This document shows, piece after piece, positions 52,782 to 62,217 of a DNA stretch of 64,000 nt (position 1 is its first letter; every line of letters begins with the position of its first letter). A program made the position numbers and the translations under genes. The notes below the pieces were generated by a model. The model made no database searches, was not told the DNA's origin, and saw nothing but the letters and a program-made list of their open reading frames with translations. Source of the stretch: Rathayibacter sp. SW19 (GTDB lineage: Bacteria > Actinomycetota > Actinomycetes > Actinomycetales > Microbacteriaceae); assembly GCF_030866825.1 (NCBI RefSeq), contig NZ_CP133020.1, positions 2,790,001-2,854,000 of the forward strand, in the 5' to 3' direction.

Positions 52782-54350
52782 TCAGCGTTCCCTCGATTGG
52801 TGTCCGGCCGGTTCGGAGACCGGAAAGTCGTCATGGTCGCTGCGCGTCAGTGCCTCGAGGAATGCCGAAGACCAGCGGCGCACGTCGTAGGTGAGAACGC
52901 GCTTGCGCAGCGCACGCATCCGCCTGGTTCGATCGCGGGTCGGCATGCCAATGGCCCGGAGCATCGCGTCTTTCACACCCTCGATGTCGTGCGGATTGAT
53001 CAGCAGTGCCTGCCTCAGTTCGTCGGATGCACCGGTGAACTCGCTGAGGATGAGCACACCGTCTTCGTCAACGCGCGATGCGGCGTATTCCTTCGCCACC
53101 AGGTTCATGCCGTCGCGCAATGCGGTGACCAGCATGATGTCGGCCGCAAGGTACAGCGCCACCATCTCCTCACGCGGATAGCCCTGATGAAAGTAGTTGA
53201 TCGCCGTGTGGCTGATCGTGCTGTAGTCGCCGTTGATCCTGCCGACAGTCAACTCGATCTCGTCGCGCAGCAGTTTGTAGGTGGCGACCCGCTCGCGGCT
53301 CGGGCTGGCAACCTGCACCAGTGTAACGTCTTCGACCGAAATCGAGCCGTCTCGCAGGAGTTCGCCGAAGGCTTTCAGCCGGTGGCCGATTCCCTTCGTA
53401 TAGTCCAATCGGTCGACGCCGAGCATGATGGTCTTCGGGTTGCCGAGCTCCTCGCGGATCTGGCGCGCACGCGCCTGAATTTCCGGTCGTCGGGCCAGGT
53501 CTTGATAGGCGCGTGCATCGATCGAGATCGGAAATTGGCGCACCAACACCGTGCGCACCAGCTGCCCGCGCCGGTTGCGCGTGACATGGCGATGCGAACC
53601 GGCGTCCGGATCATCCGTCGCGATCGGCACCTCGATCACAGAGCCGCGCGTGTCGAACCCCTTCAGCCGGCGGGCAGCCCTGGCGAAATTGGCGGCATCG
53701 GCAAGCCGCTGAAAACCGATCACGTCAGCACCGAGCAGTCCTTCGACGATCTGCCTGCGCCACGGCAATTGCGAGTAGATGCCGTATGCCGGAAACGGAA
53801 TGTGATTGAAGAAACCGATCACGACATCGGGGCGTTCGTCGCGAATCATTTTTGGCACGAGTTGCAGCTGGTAGTCGTGAACCCAGATCACGGCACCGTG
53901 CGCTGCGGCAGCGATGGCGGCCTCGGCGAAGCGCGTGTTGACGGCGACGTAGGAGTCCCACCACTCGCGGTGAAAGCTTGGCGGGGCGATCACATCGTGG
54001 TAAAGCGGCCACAGCGTGTCGTTCGAGAAGCCCTCGTAGTAGTACCGCACATCTTGCTCGCTGAGCGTGATCGGCACGATATCGATGCCGTCGGAGACGA
54101 ACGGTTCGAAGTGCGCGTCTGCGATTCCGACCCAGCCGATCCAGACCCCGTCTTGGGTCTTCATCACCGGTTCGAGTGCCGCCACCAGACCCCCTGGCGA
54201 CGGCCGCCAGACAGCGTCGTCGCCCTCACCGGAAACGTGGTCGACCGGCAGTCGGTTCGAGACGATCACGAGGTCGAAAGTCGTGGCATCCGCTGCGGTT
54301 GCCGCGTCGTTGTGCGCTGTAATGGCGTGCCTCCCACCGAGCCAGAGCAT
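52782..54350 (-). CDS. otsA: trehalose-6-phosphate synthase
   Basis: At 522 residues with IVSNRLPVDHVSG at the start, the glucose-6-phosphate/UDP-glucose sites (WVHDYQLQLVPKMIRDERPD, LGVDRLDYTKGI) and the C-terminal DGMNLVAKEYAASR, this is a GT20 glycosyltransferase. It joins UDP-glucose and glucose 6-phosphate. With otsB it makes trehalose, a stress protectant and cell-wall lipid sugar. Confidence 0.94.
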   Translation of the reverse strand: MLWLGGRHAITAHNDAATAADATTFDLVIVSNRLPVDHVSGEGDDAVWRPSPGGLVAALEPVMKTQDGVWIGWVGIADAHFEPFVSDGIDIVPITLSEQDVRYYYEGFSNDTLWPLYHDVIAPPSFHREWWDSYVAVNTRFAEAAIAAAAHGAVIWVHDYQLQLVPKMIRDERPDVVIGFFNHIPFPAYGIYSQLPWRRQIVEGLLGADVIGFQRLADAANFARAARRLKGFDTRGSVIEVPIATDDPDAGSHRHVTRNRRGQLVRTVLVRQFPISIDARAYQDLARRPEIQARARQIREELGNPKTIMLGVDRLDYTKGIGHRLKAFGELLRDGSISVEDVTLVQVASPSRERVATYKLLRDEIELTVGRINGDYSTISHTAINYFHQGYPREEMVALYLAADIMLVTALRDGMNLVAKEYAASRVDEDGVLILSEFTGASDELRQALLINPHDIEGVKDAMLRAIGMPTRDRTRRMRALRKRVLTYDVRRWSSAFLEALTRSDHDDFPVSEPAGHQSRER

Positions 54351-54386
54351 CCGCTCTCACTCGCAGCCAGGCTATCAGCCGGTCCG

Positions 54387-56276
54387 TCAGAGCACGCTGC
54401 GGGCCAGGGAAAATCCGAACGCCCGTGCGCCACGCTTGCGAGCAACGACCCAGAGCGAGGCAACCACGCTGATGGCCGCGAACAGCAGCAGCGCCACAGC
54501 AGGTCCTGCCACAGCCGCGCCCCCGCTGCCCGAGACGATGCCCTGCATGCCGGCGACGGCGTAGGTCAGCGGAAGGAGCGGACTCAACATCTGGAACGGC
54601 GCAGAAACCACTTGCAACGGCACCAACCCGGTGACTGCGGCCAGCTGCAATGCCAGCAGCACGAGCGACACGACGATTCCGACCCGACCGACCGCGACCG
54701 TCAGCAAATAGTGGATCGCGGTGAACACCAGAGCGATGAGCATCGAGAACGCGAGCGTGGCCGGAATCATCGTCCACGACACCCCCAGCGAGAGATGCAG
54801 CAGCCCGGTCAGCGCGATCGCTTGTGCGAGGGCGAGACCTCCCGCACGGCCAAGACCCTTCGCCACCAGGCGCCTGGTCGAGGCCGTCGAGGCCAAAGCG
54901 GTCGCCGTCAGCGGCCGGACAAGCAGCAGGATCGCGAGCGCGCCGATCCAGAGCCCGATGGGCACGAACAGCATGCCGATCACGGAGCCGACCGAGCTGA
55001 TCGGGTTTGCTCTCGTCACGGAGAAGCCCACCGGGTCTGCGACCACCTTGGCGGTTGCCTTCGCATTCGTGTCTTTCAATGCGGATGCCTGTTCTGCACC
55101 GGTCTTCATCCCTGCGGCTAGTTGGTCGGCTCCGGCCTGTACCTGTGCAGCACCGTCGGCCGTTCCCGATACGCCGGTCGCCAGTTGGGAAATGCCGTCG
55201 GAGAGTCCGCTCGCGCCCGACCGTAGCTGCGCGGATCCGCCCGCCAGTTCCGCCGCCCCGCCTGCGAGCTGCGCGATACCGTCGTGCACGGAGCCCAACT
55301 GTGATGCCCCTGCCGCCAACTCGACTGCCTGCGCGGTCGCACCGCTCAATTGTGGAATGAGCGAGGCCATCATGGCTTTGCCCTGTGCCGCGAGCGCCGG
55401 GTCAGCGGACTGCAGCATGGCGTTGGCTGAGGCGAGTGCGGATGCGAGCTGTGCCGTACCGCTCGCGTAGGCGGCCGTTGAACTGCCCAGCTGGCCCAGC
55501 GACGCGGTCTTCTCGGACAGTTGCGCGACGCCTGAGCTCAGTCCGTCCACCCCCGACGTGTAGCCGTCGATTCCGCTCGACAGCGATGCTGCTCCGGATG
55601 CAGTGGATGCCATCCCGGCGGAGAGCTGATTCAGTCCGGTGGTCAGCCCCGTGACACCCGTCGCGAGTGAGGCCGCGCCGTTCGCAGACTTGGTCAGCCC
55701 GGCGCCCATGCTTGCCAGGTTGCCGTAGAGCCCGTCGAGATACTGTGTCGTGATCTGTTTGCCGAGGCTCGAGGTCATGGCCGAGCCGACGCTCTGCGCG
55801 ACGGTGCCCGCCAGGTAGCTGTGCGCGTCATCCGTGCGGATGCTCAACTGTGCCTGCTTGGGGTCTGCCCCCGAAATGCTGAGGATCGATTTCGAGAAGT
55901 CCTTCGGGATCGTCACGACCGCGAAGGCATCGCCCGCAGCAAGCGCCGCGCTTGCGTCCTTCGAGTTGGAAACACTCCACTTGAGGCCTGATGACGACGA
56001 CCCGGTCAGTCCCGTGACCAGTTGGCGACCGGCGAGCACCATCTGTTTCGAACCGTCCGCGGCCGTCGTGGTGACCATGGTGTCGTTGTTCACGACGATC
56101 GCCGGGATGGTGTCGACACGGCTCGTCGCGGAACCGAGGGAACCTGCGAACAGGCCTGCGATGGCCAGCGGAACGATAGTGACGCCGGCGATGAGGGCAC
56201 CGAACATCCATCGGCGTTGTCCGGCAGTGCGGCTGAACAGCCGTTCGAGCCGGTTCTTCATAGCTGAACTGTTCAC
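54387..56276 (-). CDS. YhgE/Pip-domain membrane protein (ABC-2-like)
   Basis: The 629-residue protein has one N-terminal helix (MFGALIAGVTIVPLAIAGLF), a long extracellular part with many glycine/alanine/serine repeats (GLTTGLNQLSAGMASTASGA and similar) that form a helical coiled fold, and about five C-terminal helices. This is the build of the YhgE/Pip family seen in phage receptors and type VII-associated proteins. Its start overlaps the stop of the MMPL gene by four bases, so the two are coupled. Confidence 0.85.
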   Translation of the reverse strand: MNSSAMKNRLERLFSRTAGQRRWMFGALIAGVTIVPLAIAGLFAGSLGSATSRVDTIPAIVVNNDTMVTTTAADGSKQMVLAGRQLVTGLTGSSSSGLKWSVSNSKDASAALAAGDAFAVVTIPKDFSKSILSISGADPKQAQLSIRTDDAHSYLAGTVAQSVGSAMTSSLGKQITTQYLDGLYGNLASMGAGLTKSANGAASLATGVTGLTTGLNQLSAGMASTASGAASLSSGIDGYTSGVDGLSSGVAQLSEKTASLGQLGSSTAAYASGTAQLASALASANAMLQSADPALAAQGKAMMASLIPQLSGATAQAVELAAGASQLGSVHDGIAQLAGGAAELAGGSAQLRSGASGLSDGISQLATGVSGTADGAAQVQAGADQLAAGMKTGAEQASALKDTNAKATAKVVADPVGFSVTRANPISSVGSVIGMLFVPIGLWIGALAILLLVRPLTATALASTASTRRLVAKGLGRAGGLALAQAIALTGLLHLSLGVSWTMIPATLAFSMLIALVFTAIHYLLTVAVGRVGIVVSLVLLALQLAAVTGLVPLQVVSAPFQMLSPLLPLTYAVAGMQGIVSGSGGAAVAGPAVALLLFAAISVVASLWVVARKRGARAFGFSLARSVL

Positions 56277-59260
56277 AAGAGCACGCCCTTTCTGGCGAGG
56301 CTGTCAAGATCGATGACCGTGAGCAGTCTGCTCACTCCGGAGGCCTCGGCATCCGCGTTGGAGTCGGCATCACCGGTGGCGGTCGATGCGGACTGGGAGC
56401 CGAAGACAATGGTGGTGCCGGCAGAGGTGAGTTTCTCGACAACGGCGATGAAAGTGGCGCGACGTCGCGGGTCGCCGAGCCTGTCGCCGAGATCGATGAA
56501 GACGATGCCGGGGCGCTCAGTCAGCGCTGCCGCCACGAGCACGCTGGCCCGCTGCACTGCACCCAGCGTGGCGAACGTCGTGTCGACGGTTAGCGGAACT
56601 CCGCGCACCTCGTGCGCATCGAGGGCGTCAGCGACGCGTGCCGCTGCACTGATGACCTGTCGCCGCGATGAGGTGAGGCGCCACCACGGGCTGCCGAGTT
56701 CACTGCGCTCGGCGAGCACTTCTCCCACGGTCAGGTCACCGCCCCGGGTGTCAACGGCGCCGACGTCGCAGAGAGCCACTTGACGCATTGCGCGCGAGCG
56801 CTCAGAGGGCAGCGCCGAACCCAATACCTGCAGTCGGCCCTCGCGGGCATCCAATCGGCCGGCAATGGTTGCGGCAACAACGCGTCGGTCCGCGGCATCG
56901 CCGCGCAGCCAGAGCACACCACCGCGAGGCACCGAGAAGTCGACGGGGCCGAGTTCGCTGCCCTCCACGCCGAGGCAGAGCGCATCCGCCGTGATGGCAG
57001 CGTCTTGAGCTCCGGCCCACAGGTGATCGGCGACGTGCCGGCGCAGACCCTCGCCTTCGATGTCGACATTCGGCAGGATGCGCGCAAGCCACTTCGGCAG
57101 CCACCAAGCGGCCTTGCCAGCGAGGGCCATCGCGGCGGGAACCAGCGTCATGCGCACGAGGAAGGCATCGAAGAAGATTCCGATCGCGAGCCCGAGAGCG
57201 ATGCCCTTGATCACTCCTGAGCCCTCCGGAACGAAGGCGAAGAAGACGAAGAACATGATGAGCGCTGCTGCCGTGACAACGCGCGCGGCATTGCCGAAAC
57301 CGGTGCGGATCGCTGCCTTGGGTTTGCCCGATTTCACAAACTCCTCACGCATGCCTGAGACCAGGAAGACTTCGTAGTCCATCGCGAGGCCGAAGAGGAG
57401 TGCCATCATGATGATCGGCAAAAAGCTCAGAATCGGACCCGGCGTGTCCACGTTGATGAGGTTCGCGAACCAGCCCCACTGGAACACGGCCACAACGACA
57501 CCGATCGACGCCGTGATCGACAGCAAGAAACCGAGCGCGGCCTTGATCGGCACGAATATCGAACGGAACACCGTCATCAGCAGCAGGATCGACAGGCCGA
57601 CCACCACAAGACCGAACGGGATCAAGGCGCCCGCCAGTCGGTTGGAGATGTCAACAGCGACCGCAGTTGATCCGGTGACCGCGATCGGCGTGCCGAGGTC
57701 CTTCGCAATGGAGGGCTCGAGGTCGCGGATCCGCTGCACGAGTTCCTTGGTCTTGTCCGAGTCGGGAGCGCTTGTCGGGATCACCTGGATGATCGCTGTG
57801 TCCACGGTCGGATTCGGAATGCCCTGACCGACGGATGCGACACCGGGCACCTGTGCCAAGCGCGCGCTGACAGCGCTCAGATCATTCATGACATCCGTGG
57901 TCTGAGTGATGTCGACGGTGACGATCAGCGGTCCGTTGGAACCGGGGCCGAAGCCCTCTGCGATCAGGTCGTACGCCTGACGTTGAGTCGAACCGACGGG
58001 CTCCGTGCCGCCGCTCGGCAAGTTGAGATCCAGGCTCAGTGCCGGTATCGCCACGGTGCCGAGGATGACCACGACCGCGATGACCCAGGCCAACGGTGCT
58101 TTCATGACCATATTGACCCAGCGCAAGCCCATCGTGCGCTTGGCTGTGATTTTCTCGGTCGGGTTGTTCTCGGTCGGGTCGTTCTCGGTCGGGCGGTTCT
58201 CGGTCGTCGTCAGGGCTTGCGCACGCTTGTATGCGCGCGAGCCCTCCTTGGGAATCAGCCGTTTTCCGGCAAGGCCCAGCATGGCCGGTACCAGTGTCGT
58301 GGCGACGCCGATCGCGACCAAGACGGCGAACGCGGCAGCCAACCCCATCACGCTCAGGAACGGGATTCCGACGACCAGCAACCCGAGCAGCGCGATGATG
58401 ACGGTCGCCCCGGCGAAGACGACAGCGCTGCCCGCGGTCGCAACGGCAGTCGCGGCAGACTCCTCCGGATCCATTCCCTGCGCGAGTTGGGATCGGTGCC
58501 GCGACAGAATGAACAGCGCGTAGTCGATTCCGACCGCCAGCCCGAGCATCAGAGCGAGCATCGGTGATGCGCTGGAGACGGTGGTGAACGCTGAGACGGC
58601 GATCACTCCGCCCATTGTGATGCCGACTCCGAGCAGAGCGGTGATCAGTGGCATCCCTGCGGCCAGCAGCGAGCCGAAGGTGATGATCAGCACGACAGCG
58701 GCGAAGATGACGCCGAAGACCTCTGTGATCGTGATTCCGAACGTCGTGTCTTGAAAGACTTGGCCGCCGAATGCGACGGTGAGCCCGGCGTCCCGGGCAG
58801 TGGTTGCGCTCGCTTCGACTTCGGATTTCTGGGCAGTTGTCACCTCGGAGGACTGCTTGTCGAACTGCACGGTCGTGATTCCCATGCGACCGTCTTCAGA
58901 GAGCGCATTCGTCGAGTATTTCGAGAACGGCGTGAAAACGTTGGCGACACCGGAGACCTTGTCAAGCTGCGAGGCCATCGAGTTGATCGCGCCCGTGTAC
59001 TTCGCCTCGGAGATCGTGTGCCCGGCCGGCGCCTGGTACACCACTTGCGCGCTGGCTCCCGCTGCGGCGGGGAAAACCGCGTCCAGATGATCGATTGCCT
59101 GCTGCGATTCCGTGCCGGGAATGGCGAAGGATTCCTGGGTTTGCCCGCCCAGGGCCAGCCCACCGCCAAGCACGGCGATGAGCAGAGCAATCCAGACGCC
59201 AATGACCATCCACGCCTTGCGATAGGCGAAGTGACCGATGCGGTAGAGAAGTGTTGCCAT
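56273..59260 (-). CDS. MMPL-family transporter fused to a degenerate ABC-ATPase domain
   Basis: Residues 1-~740 are an RND-type MMPL transporter: two repeats, each with a big external loop and six helices, with the proton-relay motif regions LGLAVGIDYALFILSRHR and LLFGLAMDYEVFLVSGMREE. Residues 756-995 look like an ABC nucleotide-binding domain whose motifs are ruined: Walker A reads LRGDAADRRVV (no GKS/T), the signature is ATLGAVQRA, Walker B is GIVFIDLGDRL. A spacer near residue 355 holds imperfect copies of PTENN/PTEND. The pump would use the proton gradient; the tail may only bind a partner such as the neighbour YhgE/Pip protein. Confidence 0.88.
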   Translation of the reverse strand: MATLLYRIGHFAYRKAWMVIGVWIALLIAVLGGGLALGGQTQESFAIPGTESQQAIDHLDAVFPAAAGASAQVVYQAPAGHTISEAKYTGAINSMASQLDKVSGVANVFTPFSKYSTNALSEDGRMGITTVQFDKQSSEVTTAQKSEVEASATTARDAGLTVAFGGQVFQDTTFGITITEVFGVIFAAVVLIITFGSLLAAGMPLITALLGVGITMGGVIAVSAFTTVSSASPMLALMLGLAVGIDYALFILSRHRSQLAQGMDPEESAATAVATAGSAVVFAGATVIIALLGLLVVGIPFLSVMGLAAAFAVLVAIGVATTLVPAMLGLAGKRLIPKEGSRAYKRAQALTTTENRPTENDPTENNPTEKITAKRTMGLRWVNMVMKAPLAWVIAVVVILGTVAIPALSLDLNLPSGGTEPVGSTQRQAYDLIAEGFGPGSNGPLIVTVDITQTTDVMNDLSAVSARLAQVPGVASVGQGIPNPTVDTAIIQVIPTSAPDSDKTKELVQRIRDLEPSIAKDLGTPIAVTGSTAVAVDISNRLAGALIPFGLVVVGLSILLLMTVFRSIFVPIKAALGFLLSITASIGVVVAVFQWGWFANLINVDTPGPILSFLPIIMMALLFGLAMDYEVFLVSGMREEFVKSGKPKAAIRTGFGNAARVVTAAALIMFFVFFAFVPEGSGVIKGIALGLAIGIFFDAFLVRMTLVPAAMALAGKAAWWLPKWLARILPNVDIEGEGLRRHVADHLWAGAQDAAITADALCLGVEGSELGPVDFSVPRGGVLWLRGDAADRRVVAATIAGRLDAREGRLQVLGSALPSERSRAMRQVALCDVGAVDTRGGDLTVGEVLAERSELGSPWWRLTSSRRQVISAAARVADALDAHEVRGVPLTVDTTFATLGAVQRASVLVAAALTERPGIVFIDLGDRLGDPRRRATFIAVVEKLTSAGTTIVFGSQSASTATGDADSNADAEASGVSRLLTVIDLDSLARKGVLL

Positions 59261-59270
59261 CGGTGACGTC

Positions 59271-59879
59271 CTATCCGTTGTGAGTGTGCGCCGACGCCGG
59301 GGCGAGCAGGCCGGTGACGATGGTGATCAGAGCGGCCCGCCCGTCGGGGCGCTGAATGTTGGCATCGCCGAAGTTCGCACCCGCGACCAGCGCATACGCA
59401 GCGCCACCGAGGGCGACCCCGAATCGCAATTGATCCTCGACGCTGTCGAAATCGGACGCACAGGTTTCGGCGAGCTTGCGCACGGTCGCGTTCGCGCGAT
59501 CGATGACAGGGATACCGACGAGCGACTGCCCCTGATTGATGAATGTGTGCACTTCGAGGCGGTACGCGAACAGGAAGTCGATGAACTGCTCCACGAATTC
59601 TCCGAGTTTGGCCGGACTGCCGCCGAGGTCGGACACATCGGTCAGCACCAATTCAAGTCGGTCGATCGCCGGACTCAACGCAGCCTCGAGCAGTGCCTCC
59701 TTGGATGCGAAGTGATACAGAACGCTCGATTTCGAATACCCGGCGGCATCCGCAATCTGCTGCAGCGAAGTGCCGGCAAAGCCGACGCTGGCGAACTGTT
59801 CGATGGCGACGGCGAGGAGTTCTTCACTCGGGTTCGGCCTGGGCGGCGCGACGGTAGTGCTCGGTATTGATGGGGGCAT
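59271..59879 (-). CDS. TetR-family regulator of the MMPL operon
   Basis: The ATG at 59879 gives 202 residues; an earlier GTG at 59918 would lie inside the operator. The helix-turn-helix is TSLQQIADAAGYSKSSVLYHF. It sits 10 bases before the MMPL gene on the same strand, so it is first in a three-gene operon it probably represses. Confidence 0.88.
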   Translation of the reverse strand: MPPSIPSTTVAPPRPNPSEELLAVAIEQFASVGFAGTSLQQIADAAGYSKSSVLYHFASKEALLEAALSPAIDRLELVLTDVSDLGGSPAKLGEFVEQFIDFLFAYRLEVHTFINQGQSLVGIPVIDRANATVRKLAETCASDFDSVEDQLRFGVALGGAAYALVAGANFGDANIQRPDGRAALITIVTGLLAPASAHTHNG

Positions 59880-59894
59880 GCCCACAACGCTACT

Positions 59895-59908
59895 TGACCG
59901 ATCGGTCA
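59895..59908. promoter_or_regulatory. TetR operator, with a second half-site
   Basis: TGACCGATCGGTCA is a perfect palindrome 15 bases before the TetR ATG. A further ACGATCGGTCA lies at 59917-59927. This is the classic TetR/AcrR box and points to autorepression. Confidence 0.75.
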
Positions 59909-60032
59909 GTTCCTGCACGATCGGTCAGATTCCCAGACGCTTGCCAGTACGCACTCAGCCGGCCTGTGCGGCACACTGGGTAGACGGGGCTGGTCTGTCG
60001 CGGGCTCGGTGTCGTCGCGAGAAGGGTTGGGC

Positions 60033-60236
60033 ATGCGTAAGTACCTGCTGAACGGAGGCGTTCTCGGCGCCGTCTTCGGAGCTTGGTCCGTGATCCAGGC
60101 GACACGTCGCGGGCCCCGCAACCGGCTGCTGATTCTCATCTGGCTCAGTTGGGCGTTGTCGATGGCTGTCGCGATCGAGACGGTGCGCGAAAAATCACGC
60201 AAGGCAGACGTGCCGGGCGAACTCGAGGCGAAGTAG
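60033..60236 (+). CDS. small membrane protein, unknown
   Basis: An ATG after GAAGGG gives 67 residues with two short hydrophobic stretches (GGVLGAVFGAWSVIQ and LLILIWLSWALSMAVAIE) and a charged tail. No family recognised. Confidence 0.6.
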   Translation: MRKYLLNGGVLGAVFGAWSVIQATRRGPRNRLLILIWLSWALSMAVAIETVREKSRKADVPGELEAK

Positions 60237-60324
60237 CGGCCTCGCGGCGTGTCCACCACGATCGGGCGATCAGGGGGCTCATGCTGTACAGGAGAGGCTG
60301 TCAGGCCCGGAAAGGGGATCGGCC

Positions 60325-60780
60325 ATGTTCGGTCGAAGACGGCATGTCGCACCTGCGCTGGTGGCGTCGGCACCCCAACTCACGGAAGACGCCATCTTCG
60401 ACATCGTGCACGCGCAGGTCGCAGCCGCGATCGGCGAGCATGGCGAATGGACACTCACGCGCAGAGCACCGACCGACTCCGACCAGTTGTTCTACGGTGT
60501 AGTCGCACACTCTGTGACGACACACGTCGTAGAGGCGCTGCGCATCGCTCGCGAGAATCTCGCAGCGAGCGAGCACGCTGTGACCGAGATCGCCGGAGAT
60601 CACGTTGCCCGCCCAATGGCGGATGCGCCTGCTCCAGACCGCAGTGCGACAAGTGGCGACACGCTCGAAGAGCCGGCGGCCTTCGGTTGGCGGCCAGCGC
60701 CGATCACGGTGTGGACCGACCTCAAGCGGCCTGTCACAGGGCCGATCGCACACATTCACGAACACGAACTCGTCGCGTAG
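60325..60780 (+). CDS. hypothetical protein
   Basis: A 151-residue soluble protein starting MFGRRRHVAPALVASAPQLT, with a helical middle and a proline-rich end. It follows an AAGGGG site. I do not recognise the family. Its composition and place in a gap between real genes make it likely coding. Confidence 0.6.
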   Translation: MFGRRRHVAPALVASAPQLTEDAIFDIVHAQVAAAIGEHGEWTLTRRAPTDSDQLFYGVVAHSVTTHVVEALRIARENLAASEHAVTEIAGDHVARPMADAPAPDRSATSGDTLEEPAAFGWRPAPITVWTDLKRPVTGPIAHIHEHELVA

Positions 60781-60810
60781 CTCCGCTGCGTTTTCAGGAG
60801 TTGCCGCAAC

Positions 60811-62187
60811 TCAGTCGATCGCAGGCCATGCCGCCGGTCCACGCGATCCCGCGCGGTAGTCGTCGATCGGCACGGCGTTCGTCGACCACGCCTTCAGCAC
60901 CGGGGCGACGATGCGCCAGCATTGTTCTGCGGCATCCCCTCGCACGGACAACGCCGGGTCACCGTCGAGCAACCCGTCGAGCACTTCGCCGTATGCGAGT
61001 AATTGGCCTGGTCCGAAGTCTGCCTGCAACAGTGCGGTACCCAGAACATACGGGTCGCCCGGGCCATTCACGTTCAACTCGAGCGACATGCCGTCAGGGC
61101 CGATCAGCATCCGGAGTTTGGTCGGACGTTCGACGCCGCGCAGCCCGTGCGGAAGGTGCTGAGCCTGCTTGAACGTGATCACAATCTCTCGACGATGTTC
61201 CGAAAGCGCTTTGCCGGATCTCAGGGTGAACGGCACGCCGGCCCAGCGCCAGGTGTCGATTTCGAACGTCACCTCTGCCAAGGTCTCCGTGTCGCGGGCC
61301 GCATCCACGCCTTGCTCGTCGACGTACGAGGGCAGCTTGTGCCCGAGTACCGTTCCGGCCGTGTAGCGACCGCGTCGGCTGGCGATCACCGGATCATCGC
61401 CCCACACCTTCGCAGCTCGCAGGATGATGCCTTTCGCGTCACGCATGTCCCTCGCTGAAAGGGTCGATGGCGGTTCCATCGCCACGATGGCCATCACCTG
61501 CAGCAGATGGCTTTGGATCATGTCGACCAGAGCCCCAGCCGAGTCGTAGTAGCGCGCGCGATCTTCGAGCCCGAGCTGTTCGTCATAGACGATGTCCACT
61601 CGTTCGATGTGCTCTGCACTCCAGACCGGCTCCAAGATCCGGTTCGCGAACCGCAGGCCGAGCATATTGAACACCATTGAGCGGCCGAGGAAGTGATCGA
61701 TGCGATGAACCTGGTCCTCTGGCACCAGTGTCAAGACGAGCTTGTTCAACGCGGCCGCGCTGCGCAGATCCGTGCCGAACGGCTTCTCCAGCGCCAGCAG
61801 CGTGCCCTGCGGCAGTTGCACCTTCTGCAGTGCCTTGCACGCCAGCGCCGCGACGGCGGGCGGGAGCGCGAAATAGATCGCGGGCGTTCCATCGCATGCA
61901 TCGATCAGCTTTTGCAGATCGTCCGCTTTTGTGACGTCGGCTGTGTGATAGGTCGTCGACTTCACGAGATCCTGAACGGCGGCGCCGGATGCCTTCACCG
62001 TTTTGAAAGATTCACGCACACGCGCGCGCCACACCGCGTCGCTCCACTCCTCGCTGCCGGCTCCGACCAGCGTGAGCCTCCTCTCCCCCTGGCTCGTCAG
62101 GAGTTGGCCGAGGGCTGGAAGTAGAAGTCGGGCCGACAGATCGCCACTTGCACCGAGAACGAGAAGAGTCTTCACAACCTGCGTCAT
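60811..62187 (-). CDS. zwf: glucose-6-phosphate dehydrogenase
   Basis: I chose the ATG at 62187 (458 residues); the longer frame is a shadow of the next gene. NADP motif LLVLGASGDLSARLLLPAL, substrate motif EKPFGTDL and active-site RIDHFLGRSMVFNM are all intact. It oxidises glucose 6-phosphate to 6-phosphogluconolactone, providing NADPH. It is divergent from the GH15 gene, with only 30 bases between. Confidence 0.93.
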   Translation of the reverse strand: MTQVVKTLLVLGASGDLSARLLLPALGQLLTSQGERRLTLVGAGSEEWSDAVWRARVRESFKTVKASGAAVQDLVKSTTYHTADVTKADDLQKLIDACDGTPAIYFALPPAVAALACKALQKVQLPQGTLLALEKPFGTDLRSAAALNKLVLTLVPEDQVHRIDHFLGRSMVFNMLGLRFANRILEPVWSAEHIERVDIVYDEQLGLEDRARYYDSAGALVDMIQSHLLQVMAIVAMEPPSTLSARDMRDAKGIILRAAKVWGDDPVIASRRGRYTAGTVLGHKLPSYVDEQGVDAARDTETLAEVTFEIDTWRWAGVPFTLRSGKALSEHRREIVITFKQAQHLPHGLRGVERPTKLRMLIGPDGMSLELNVNGPGDPYVLGTALLQADFGPGQLLAYGEVLDGLLDGDPALSVRGDAAEQCWRIVAPVLKAWSTNAVPIDDYRAGSRGPAAWPAID

Positions 62188-62217
62188 GAACTTCACAGTA
62201 GCTGCAAGGATGGGGGC

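Noticed and set aside
52722..55121. 799-residue plus-strand frame opposite otsA and the YhgE/Pip gene
   Set aside because: Composition is that of an antisense shadow (Arg/His/Gln-rich, no domain) and the minus strand carries clear genes.
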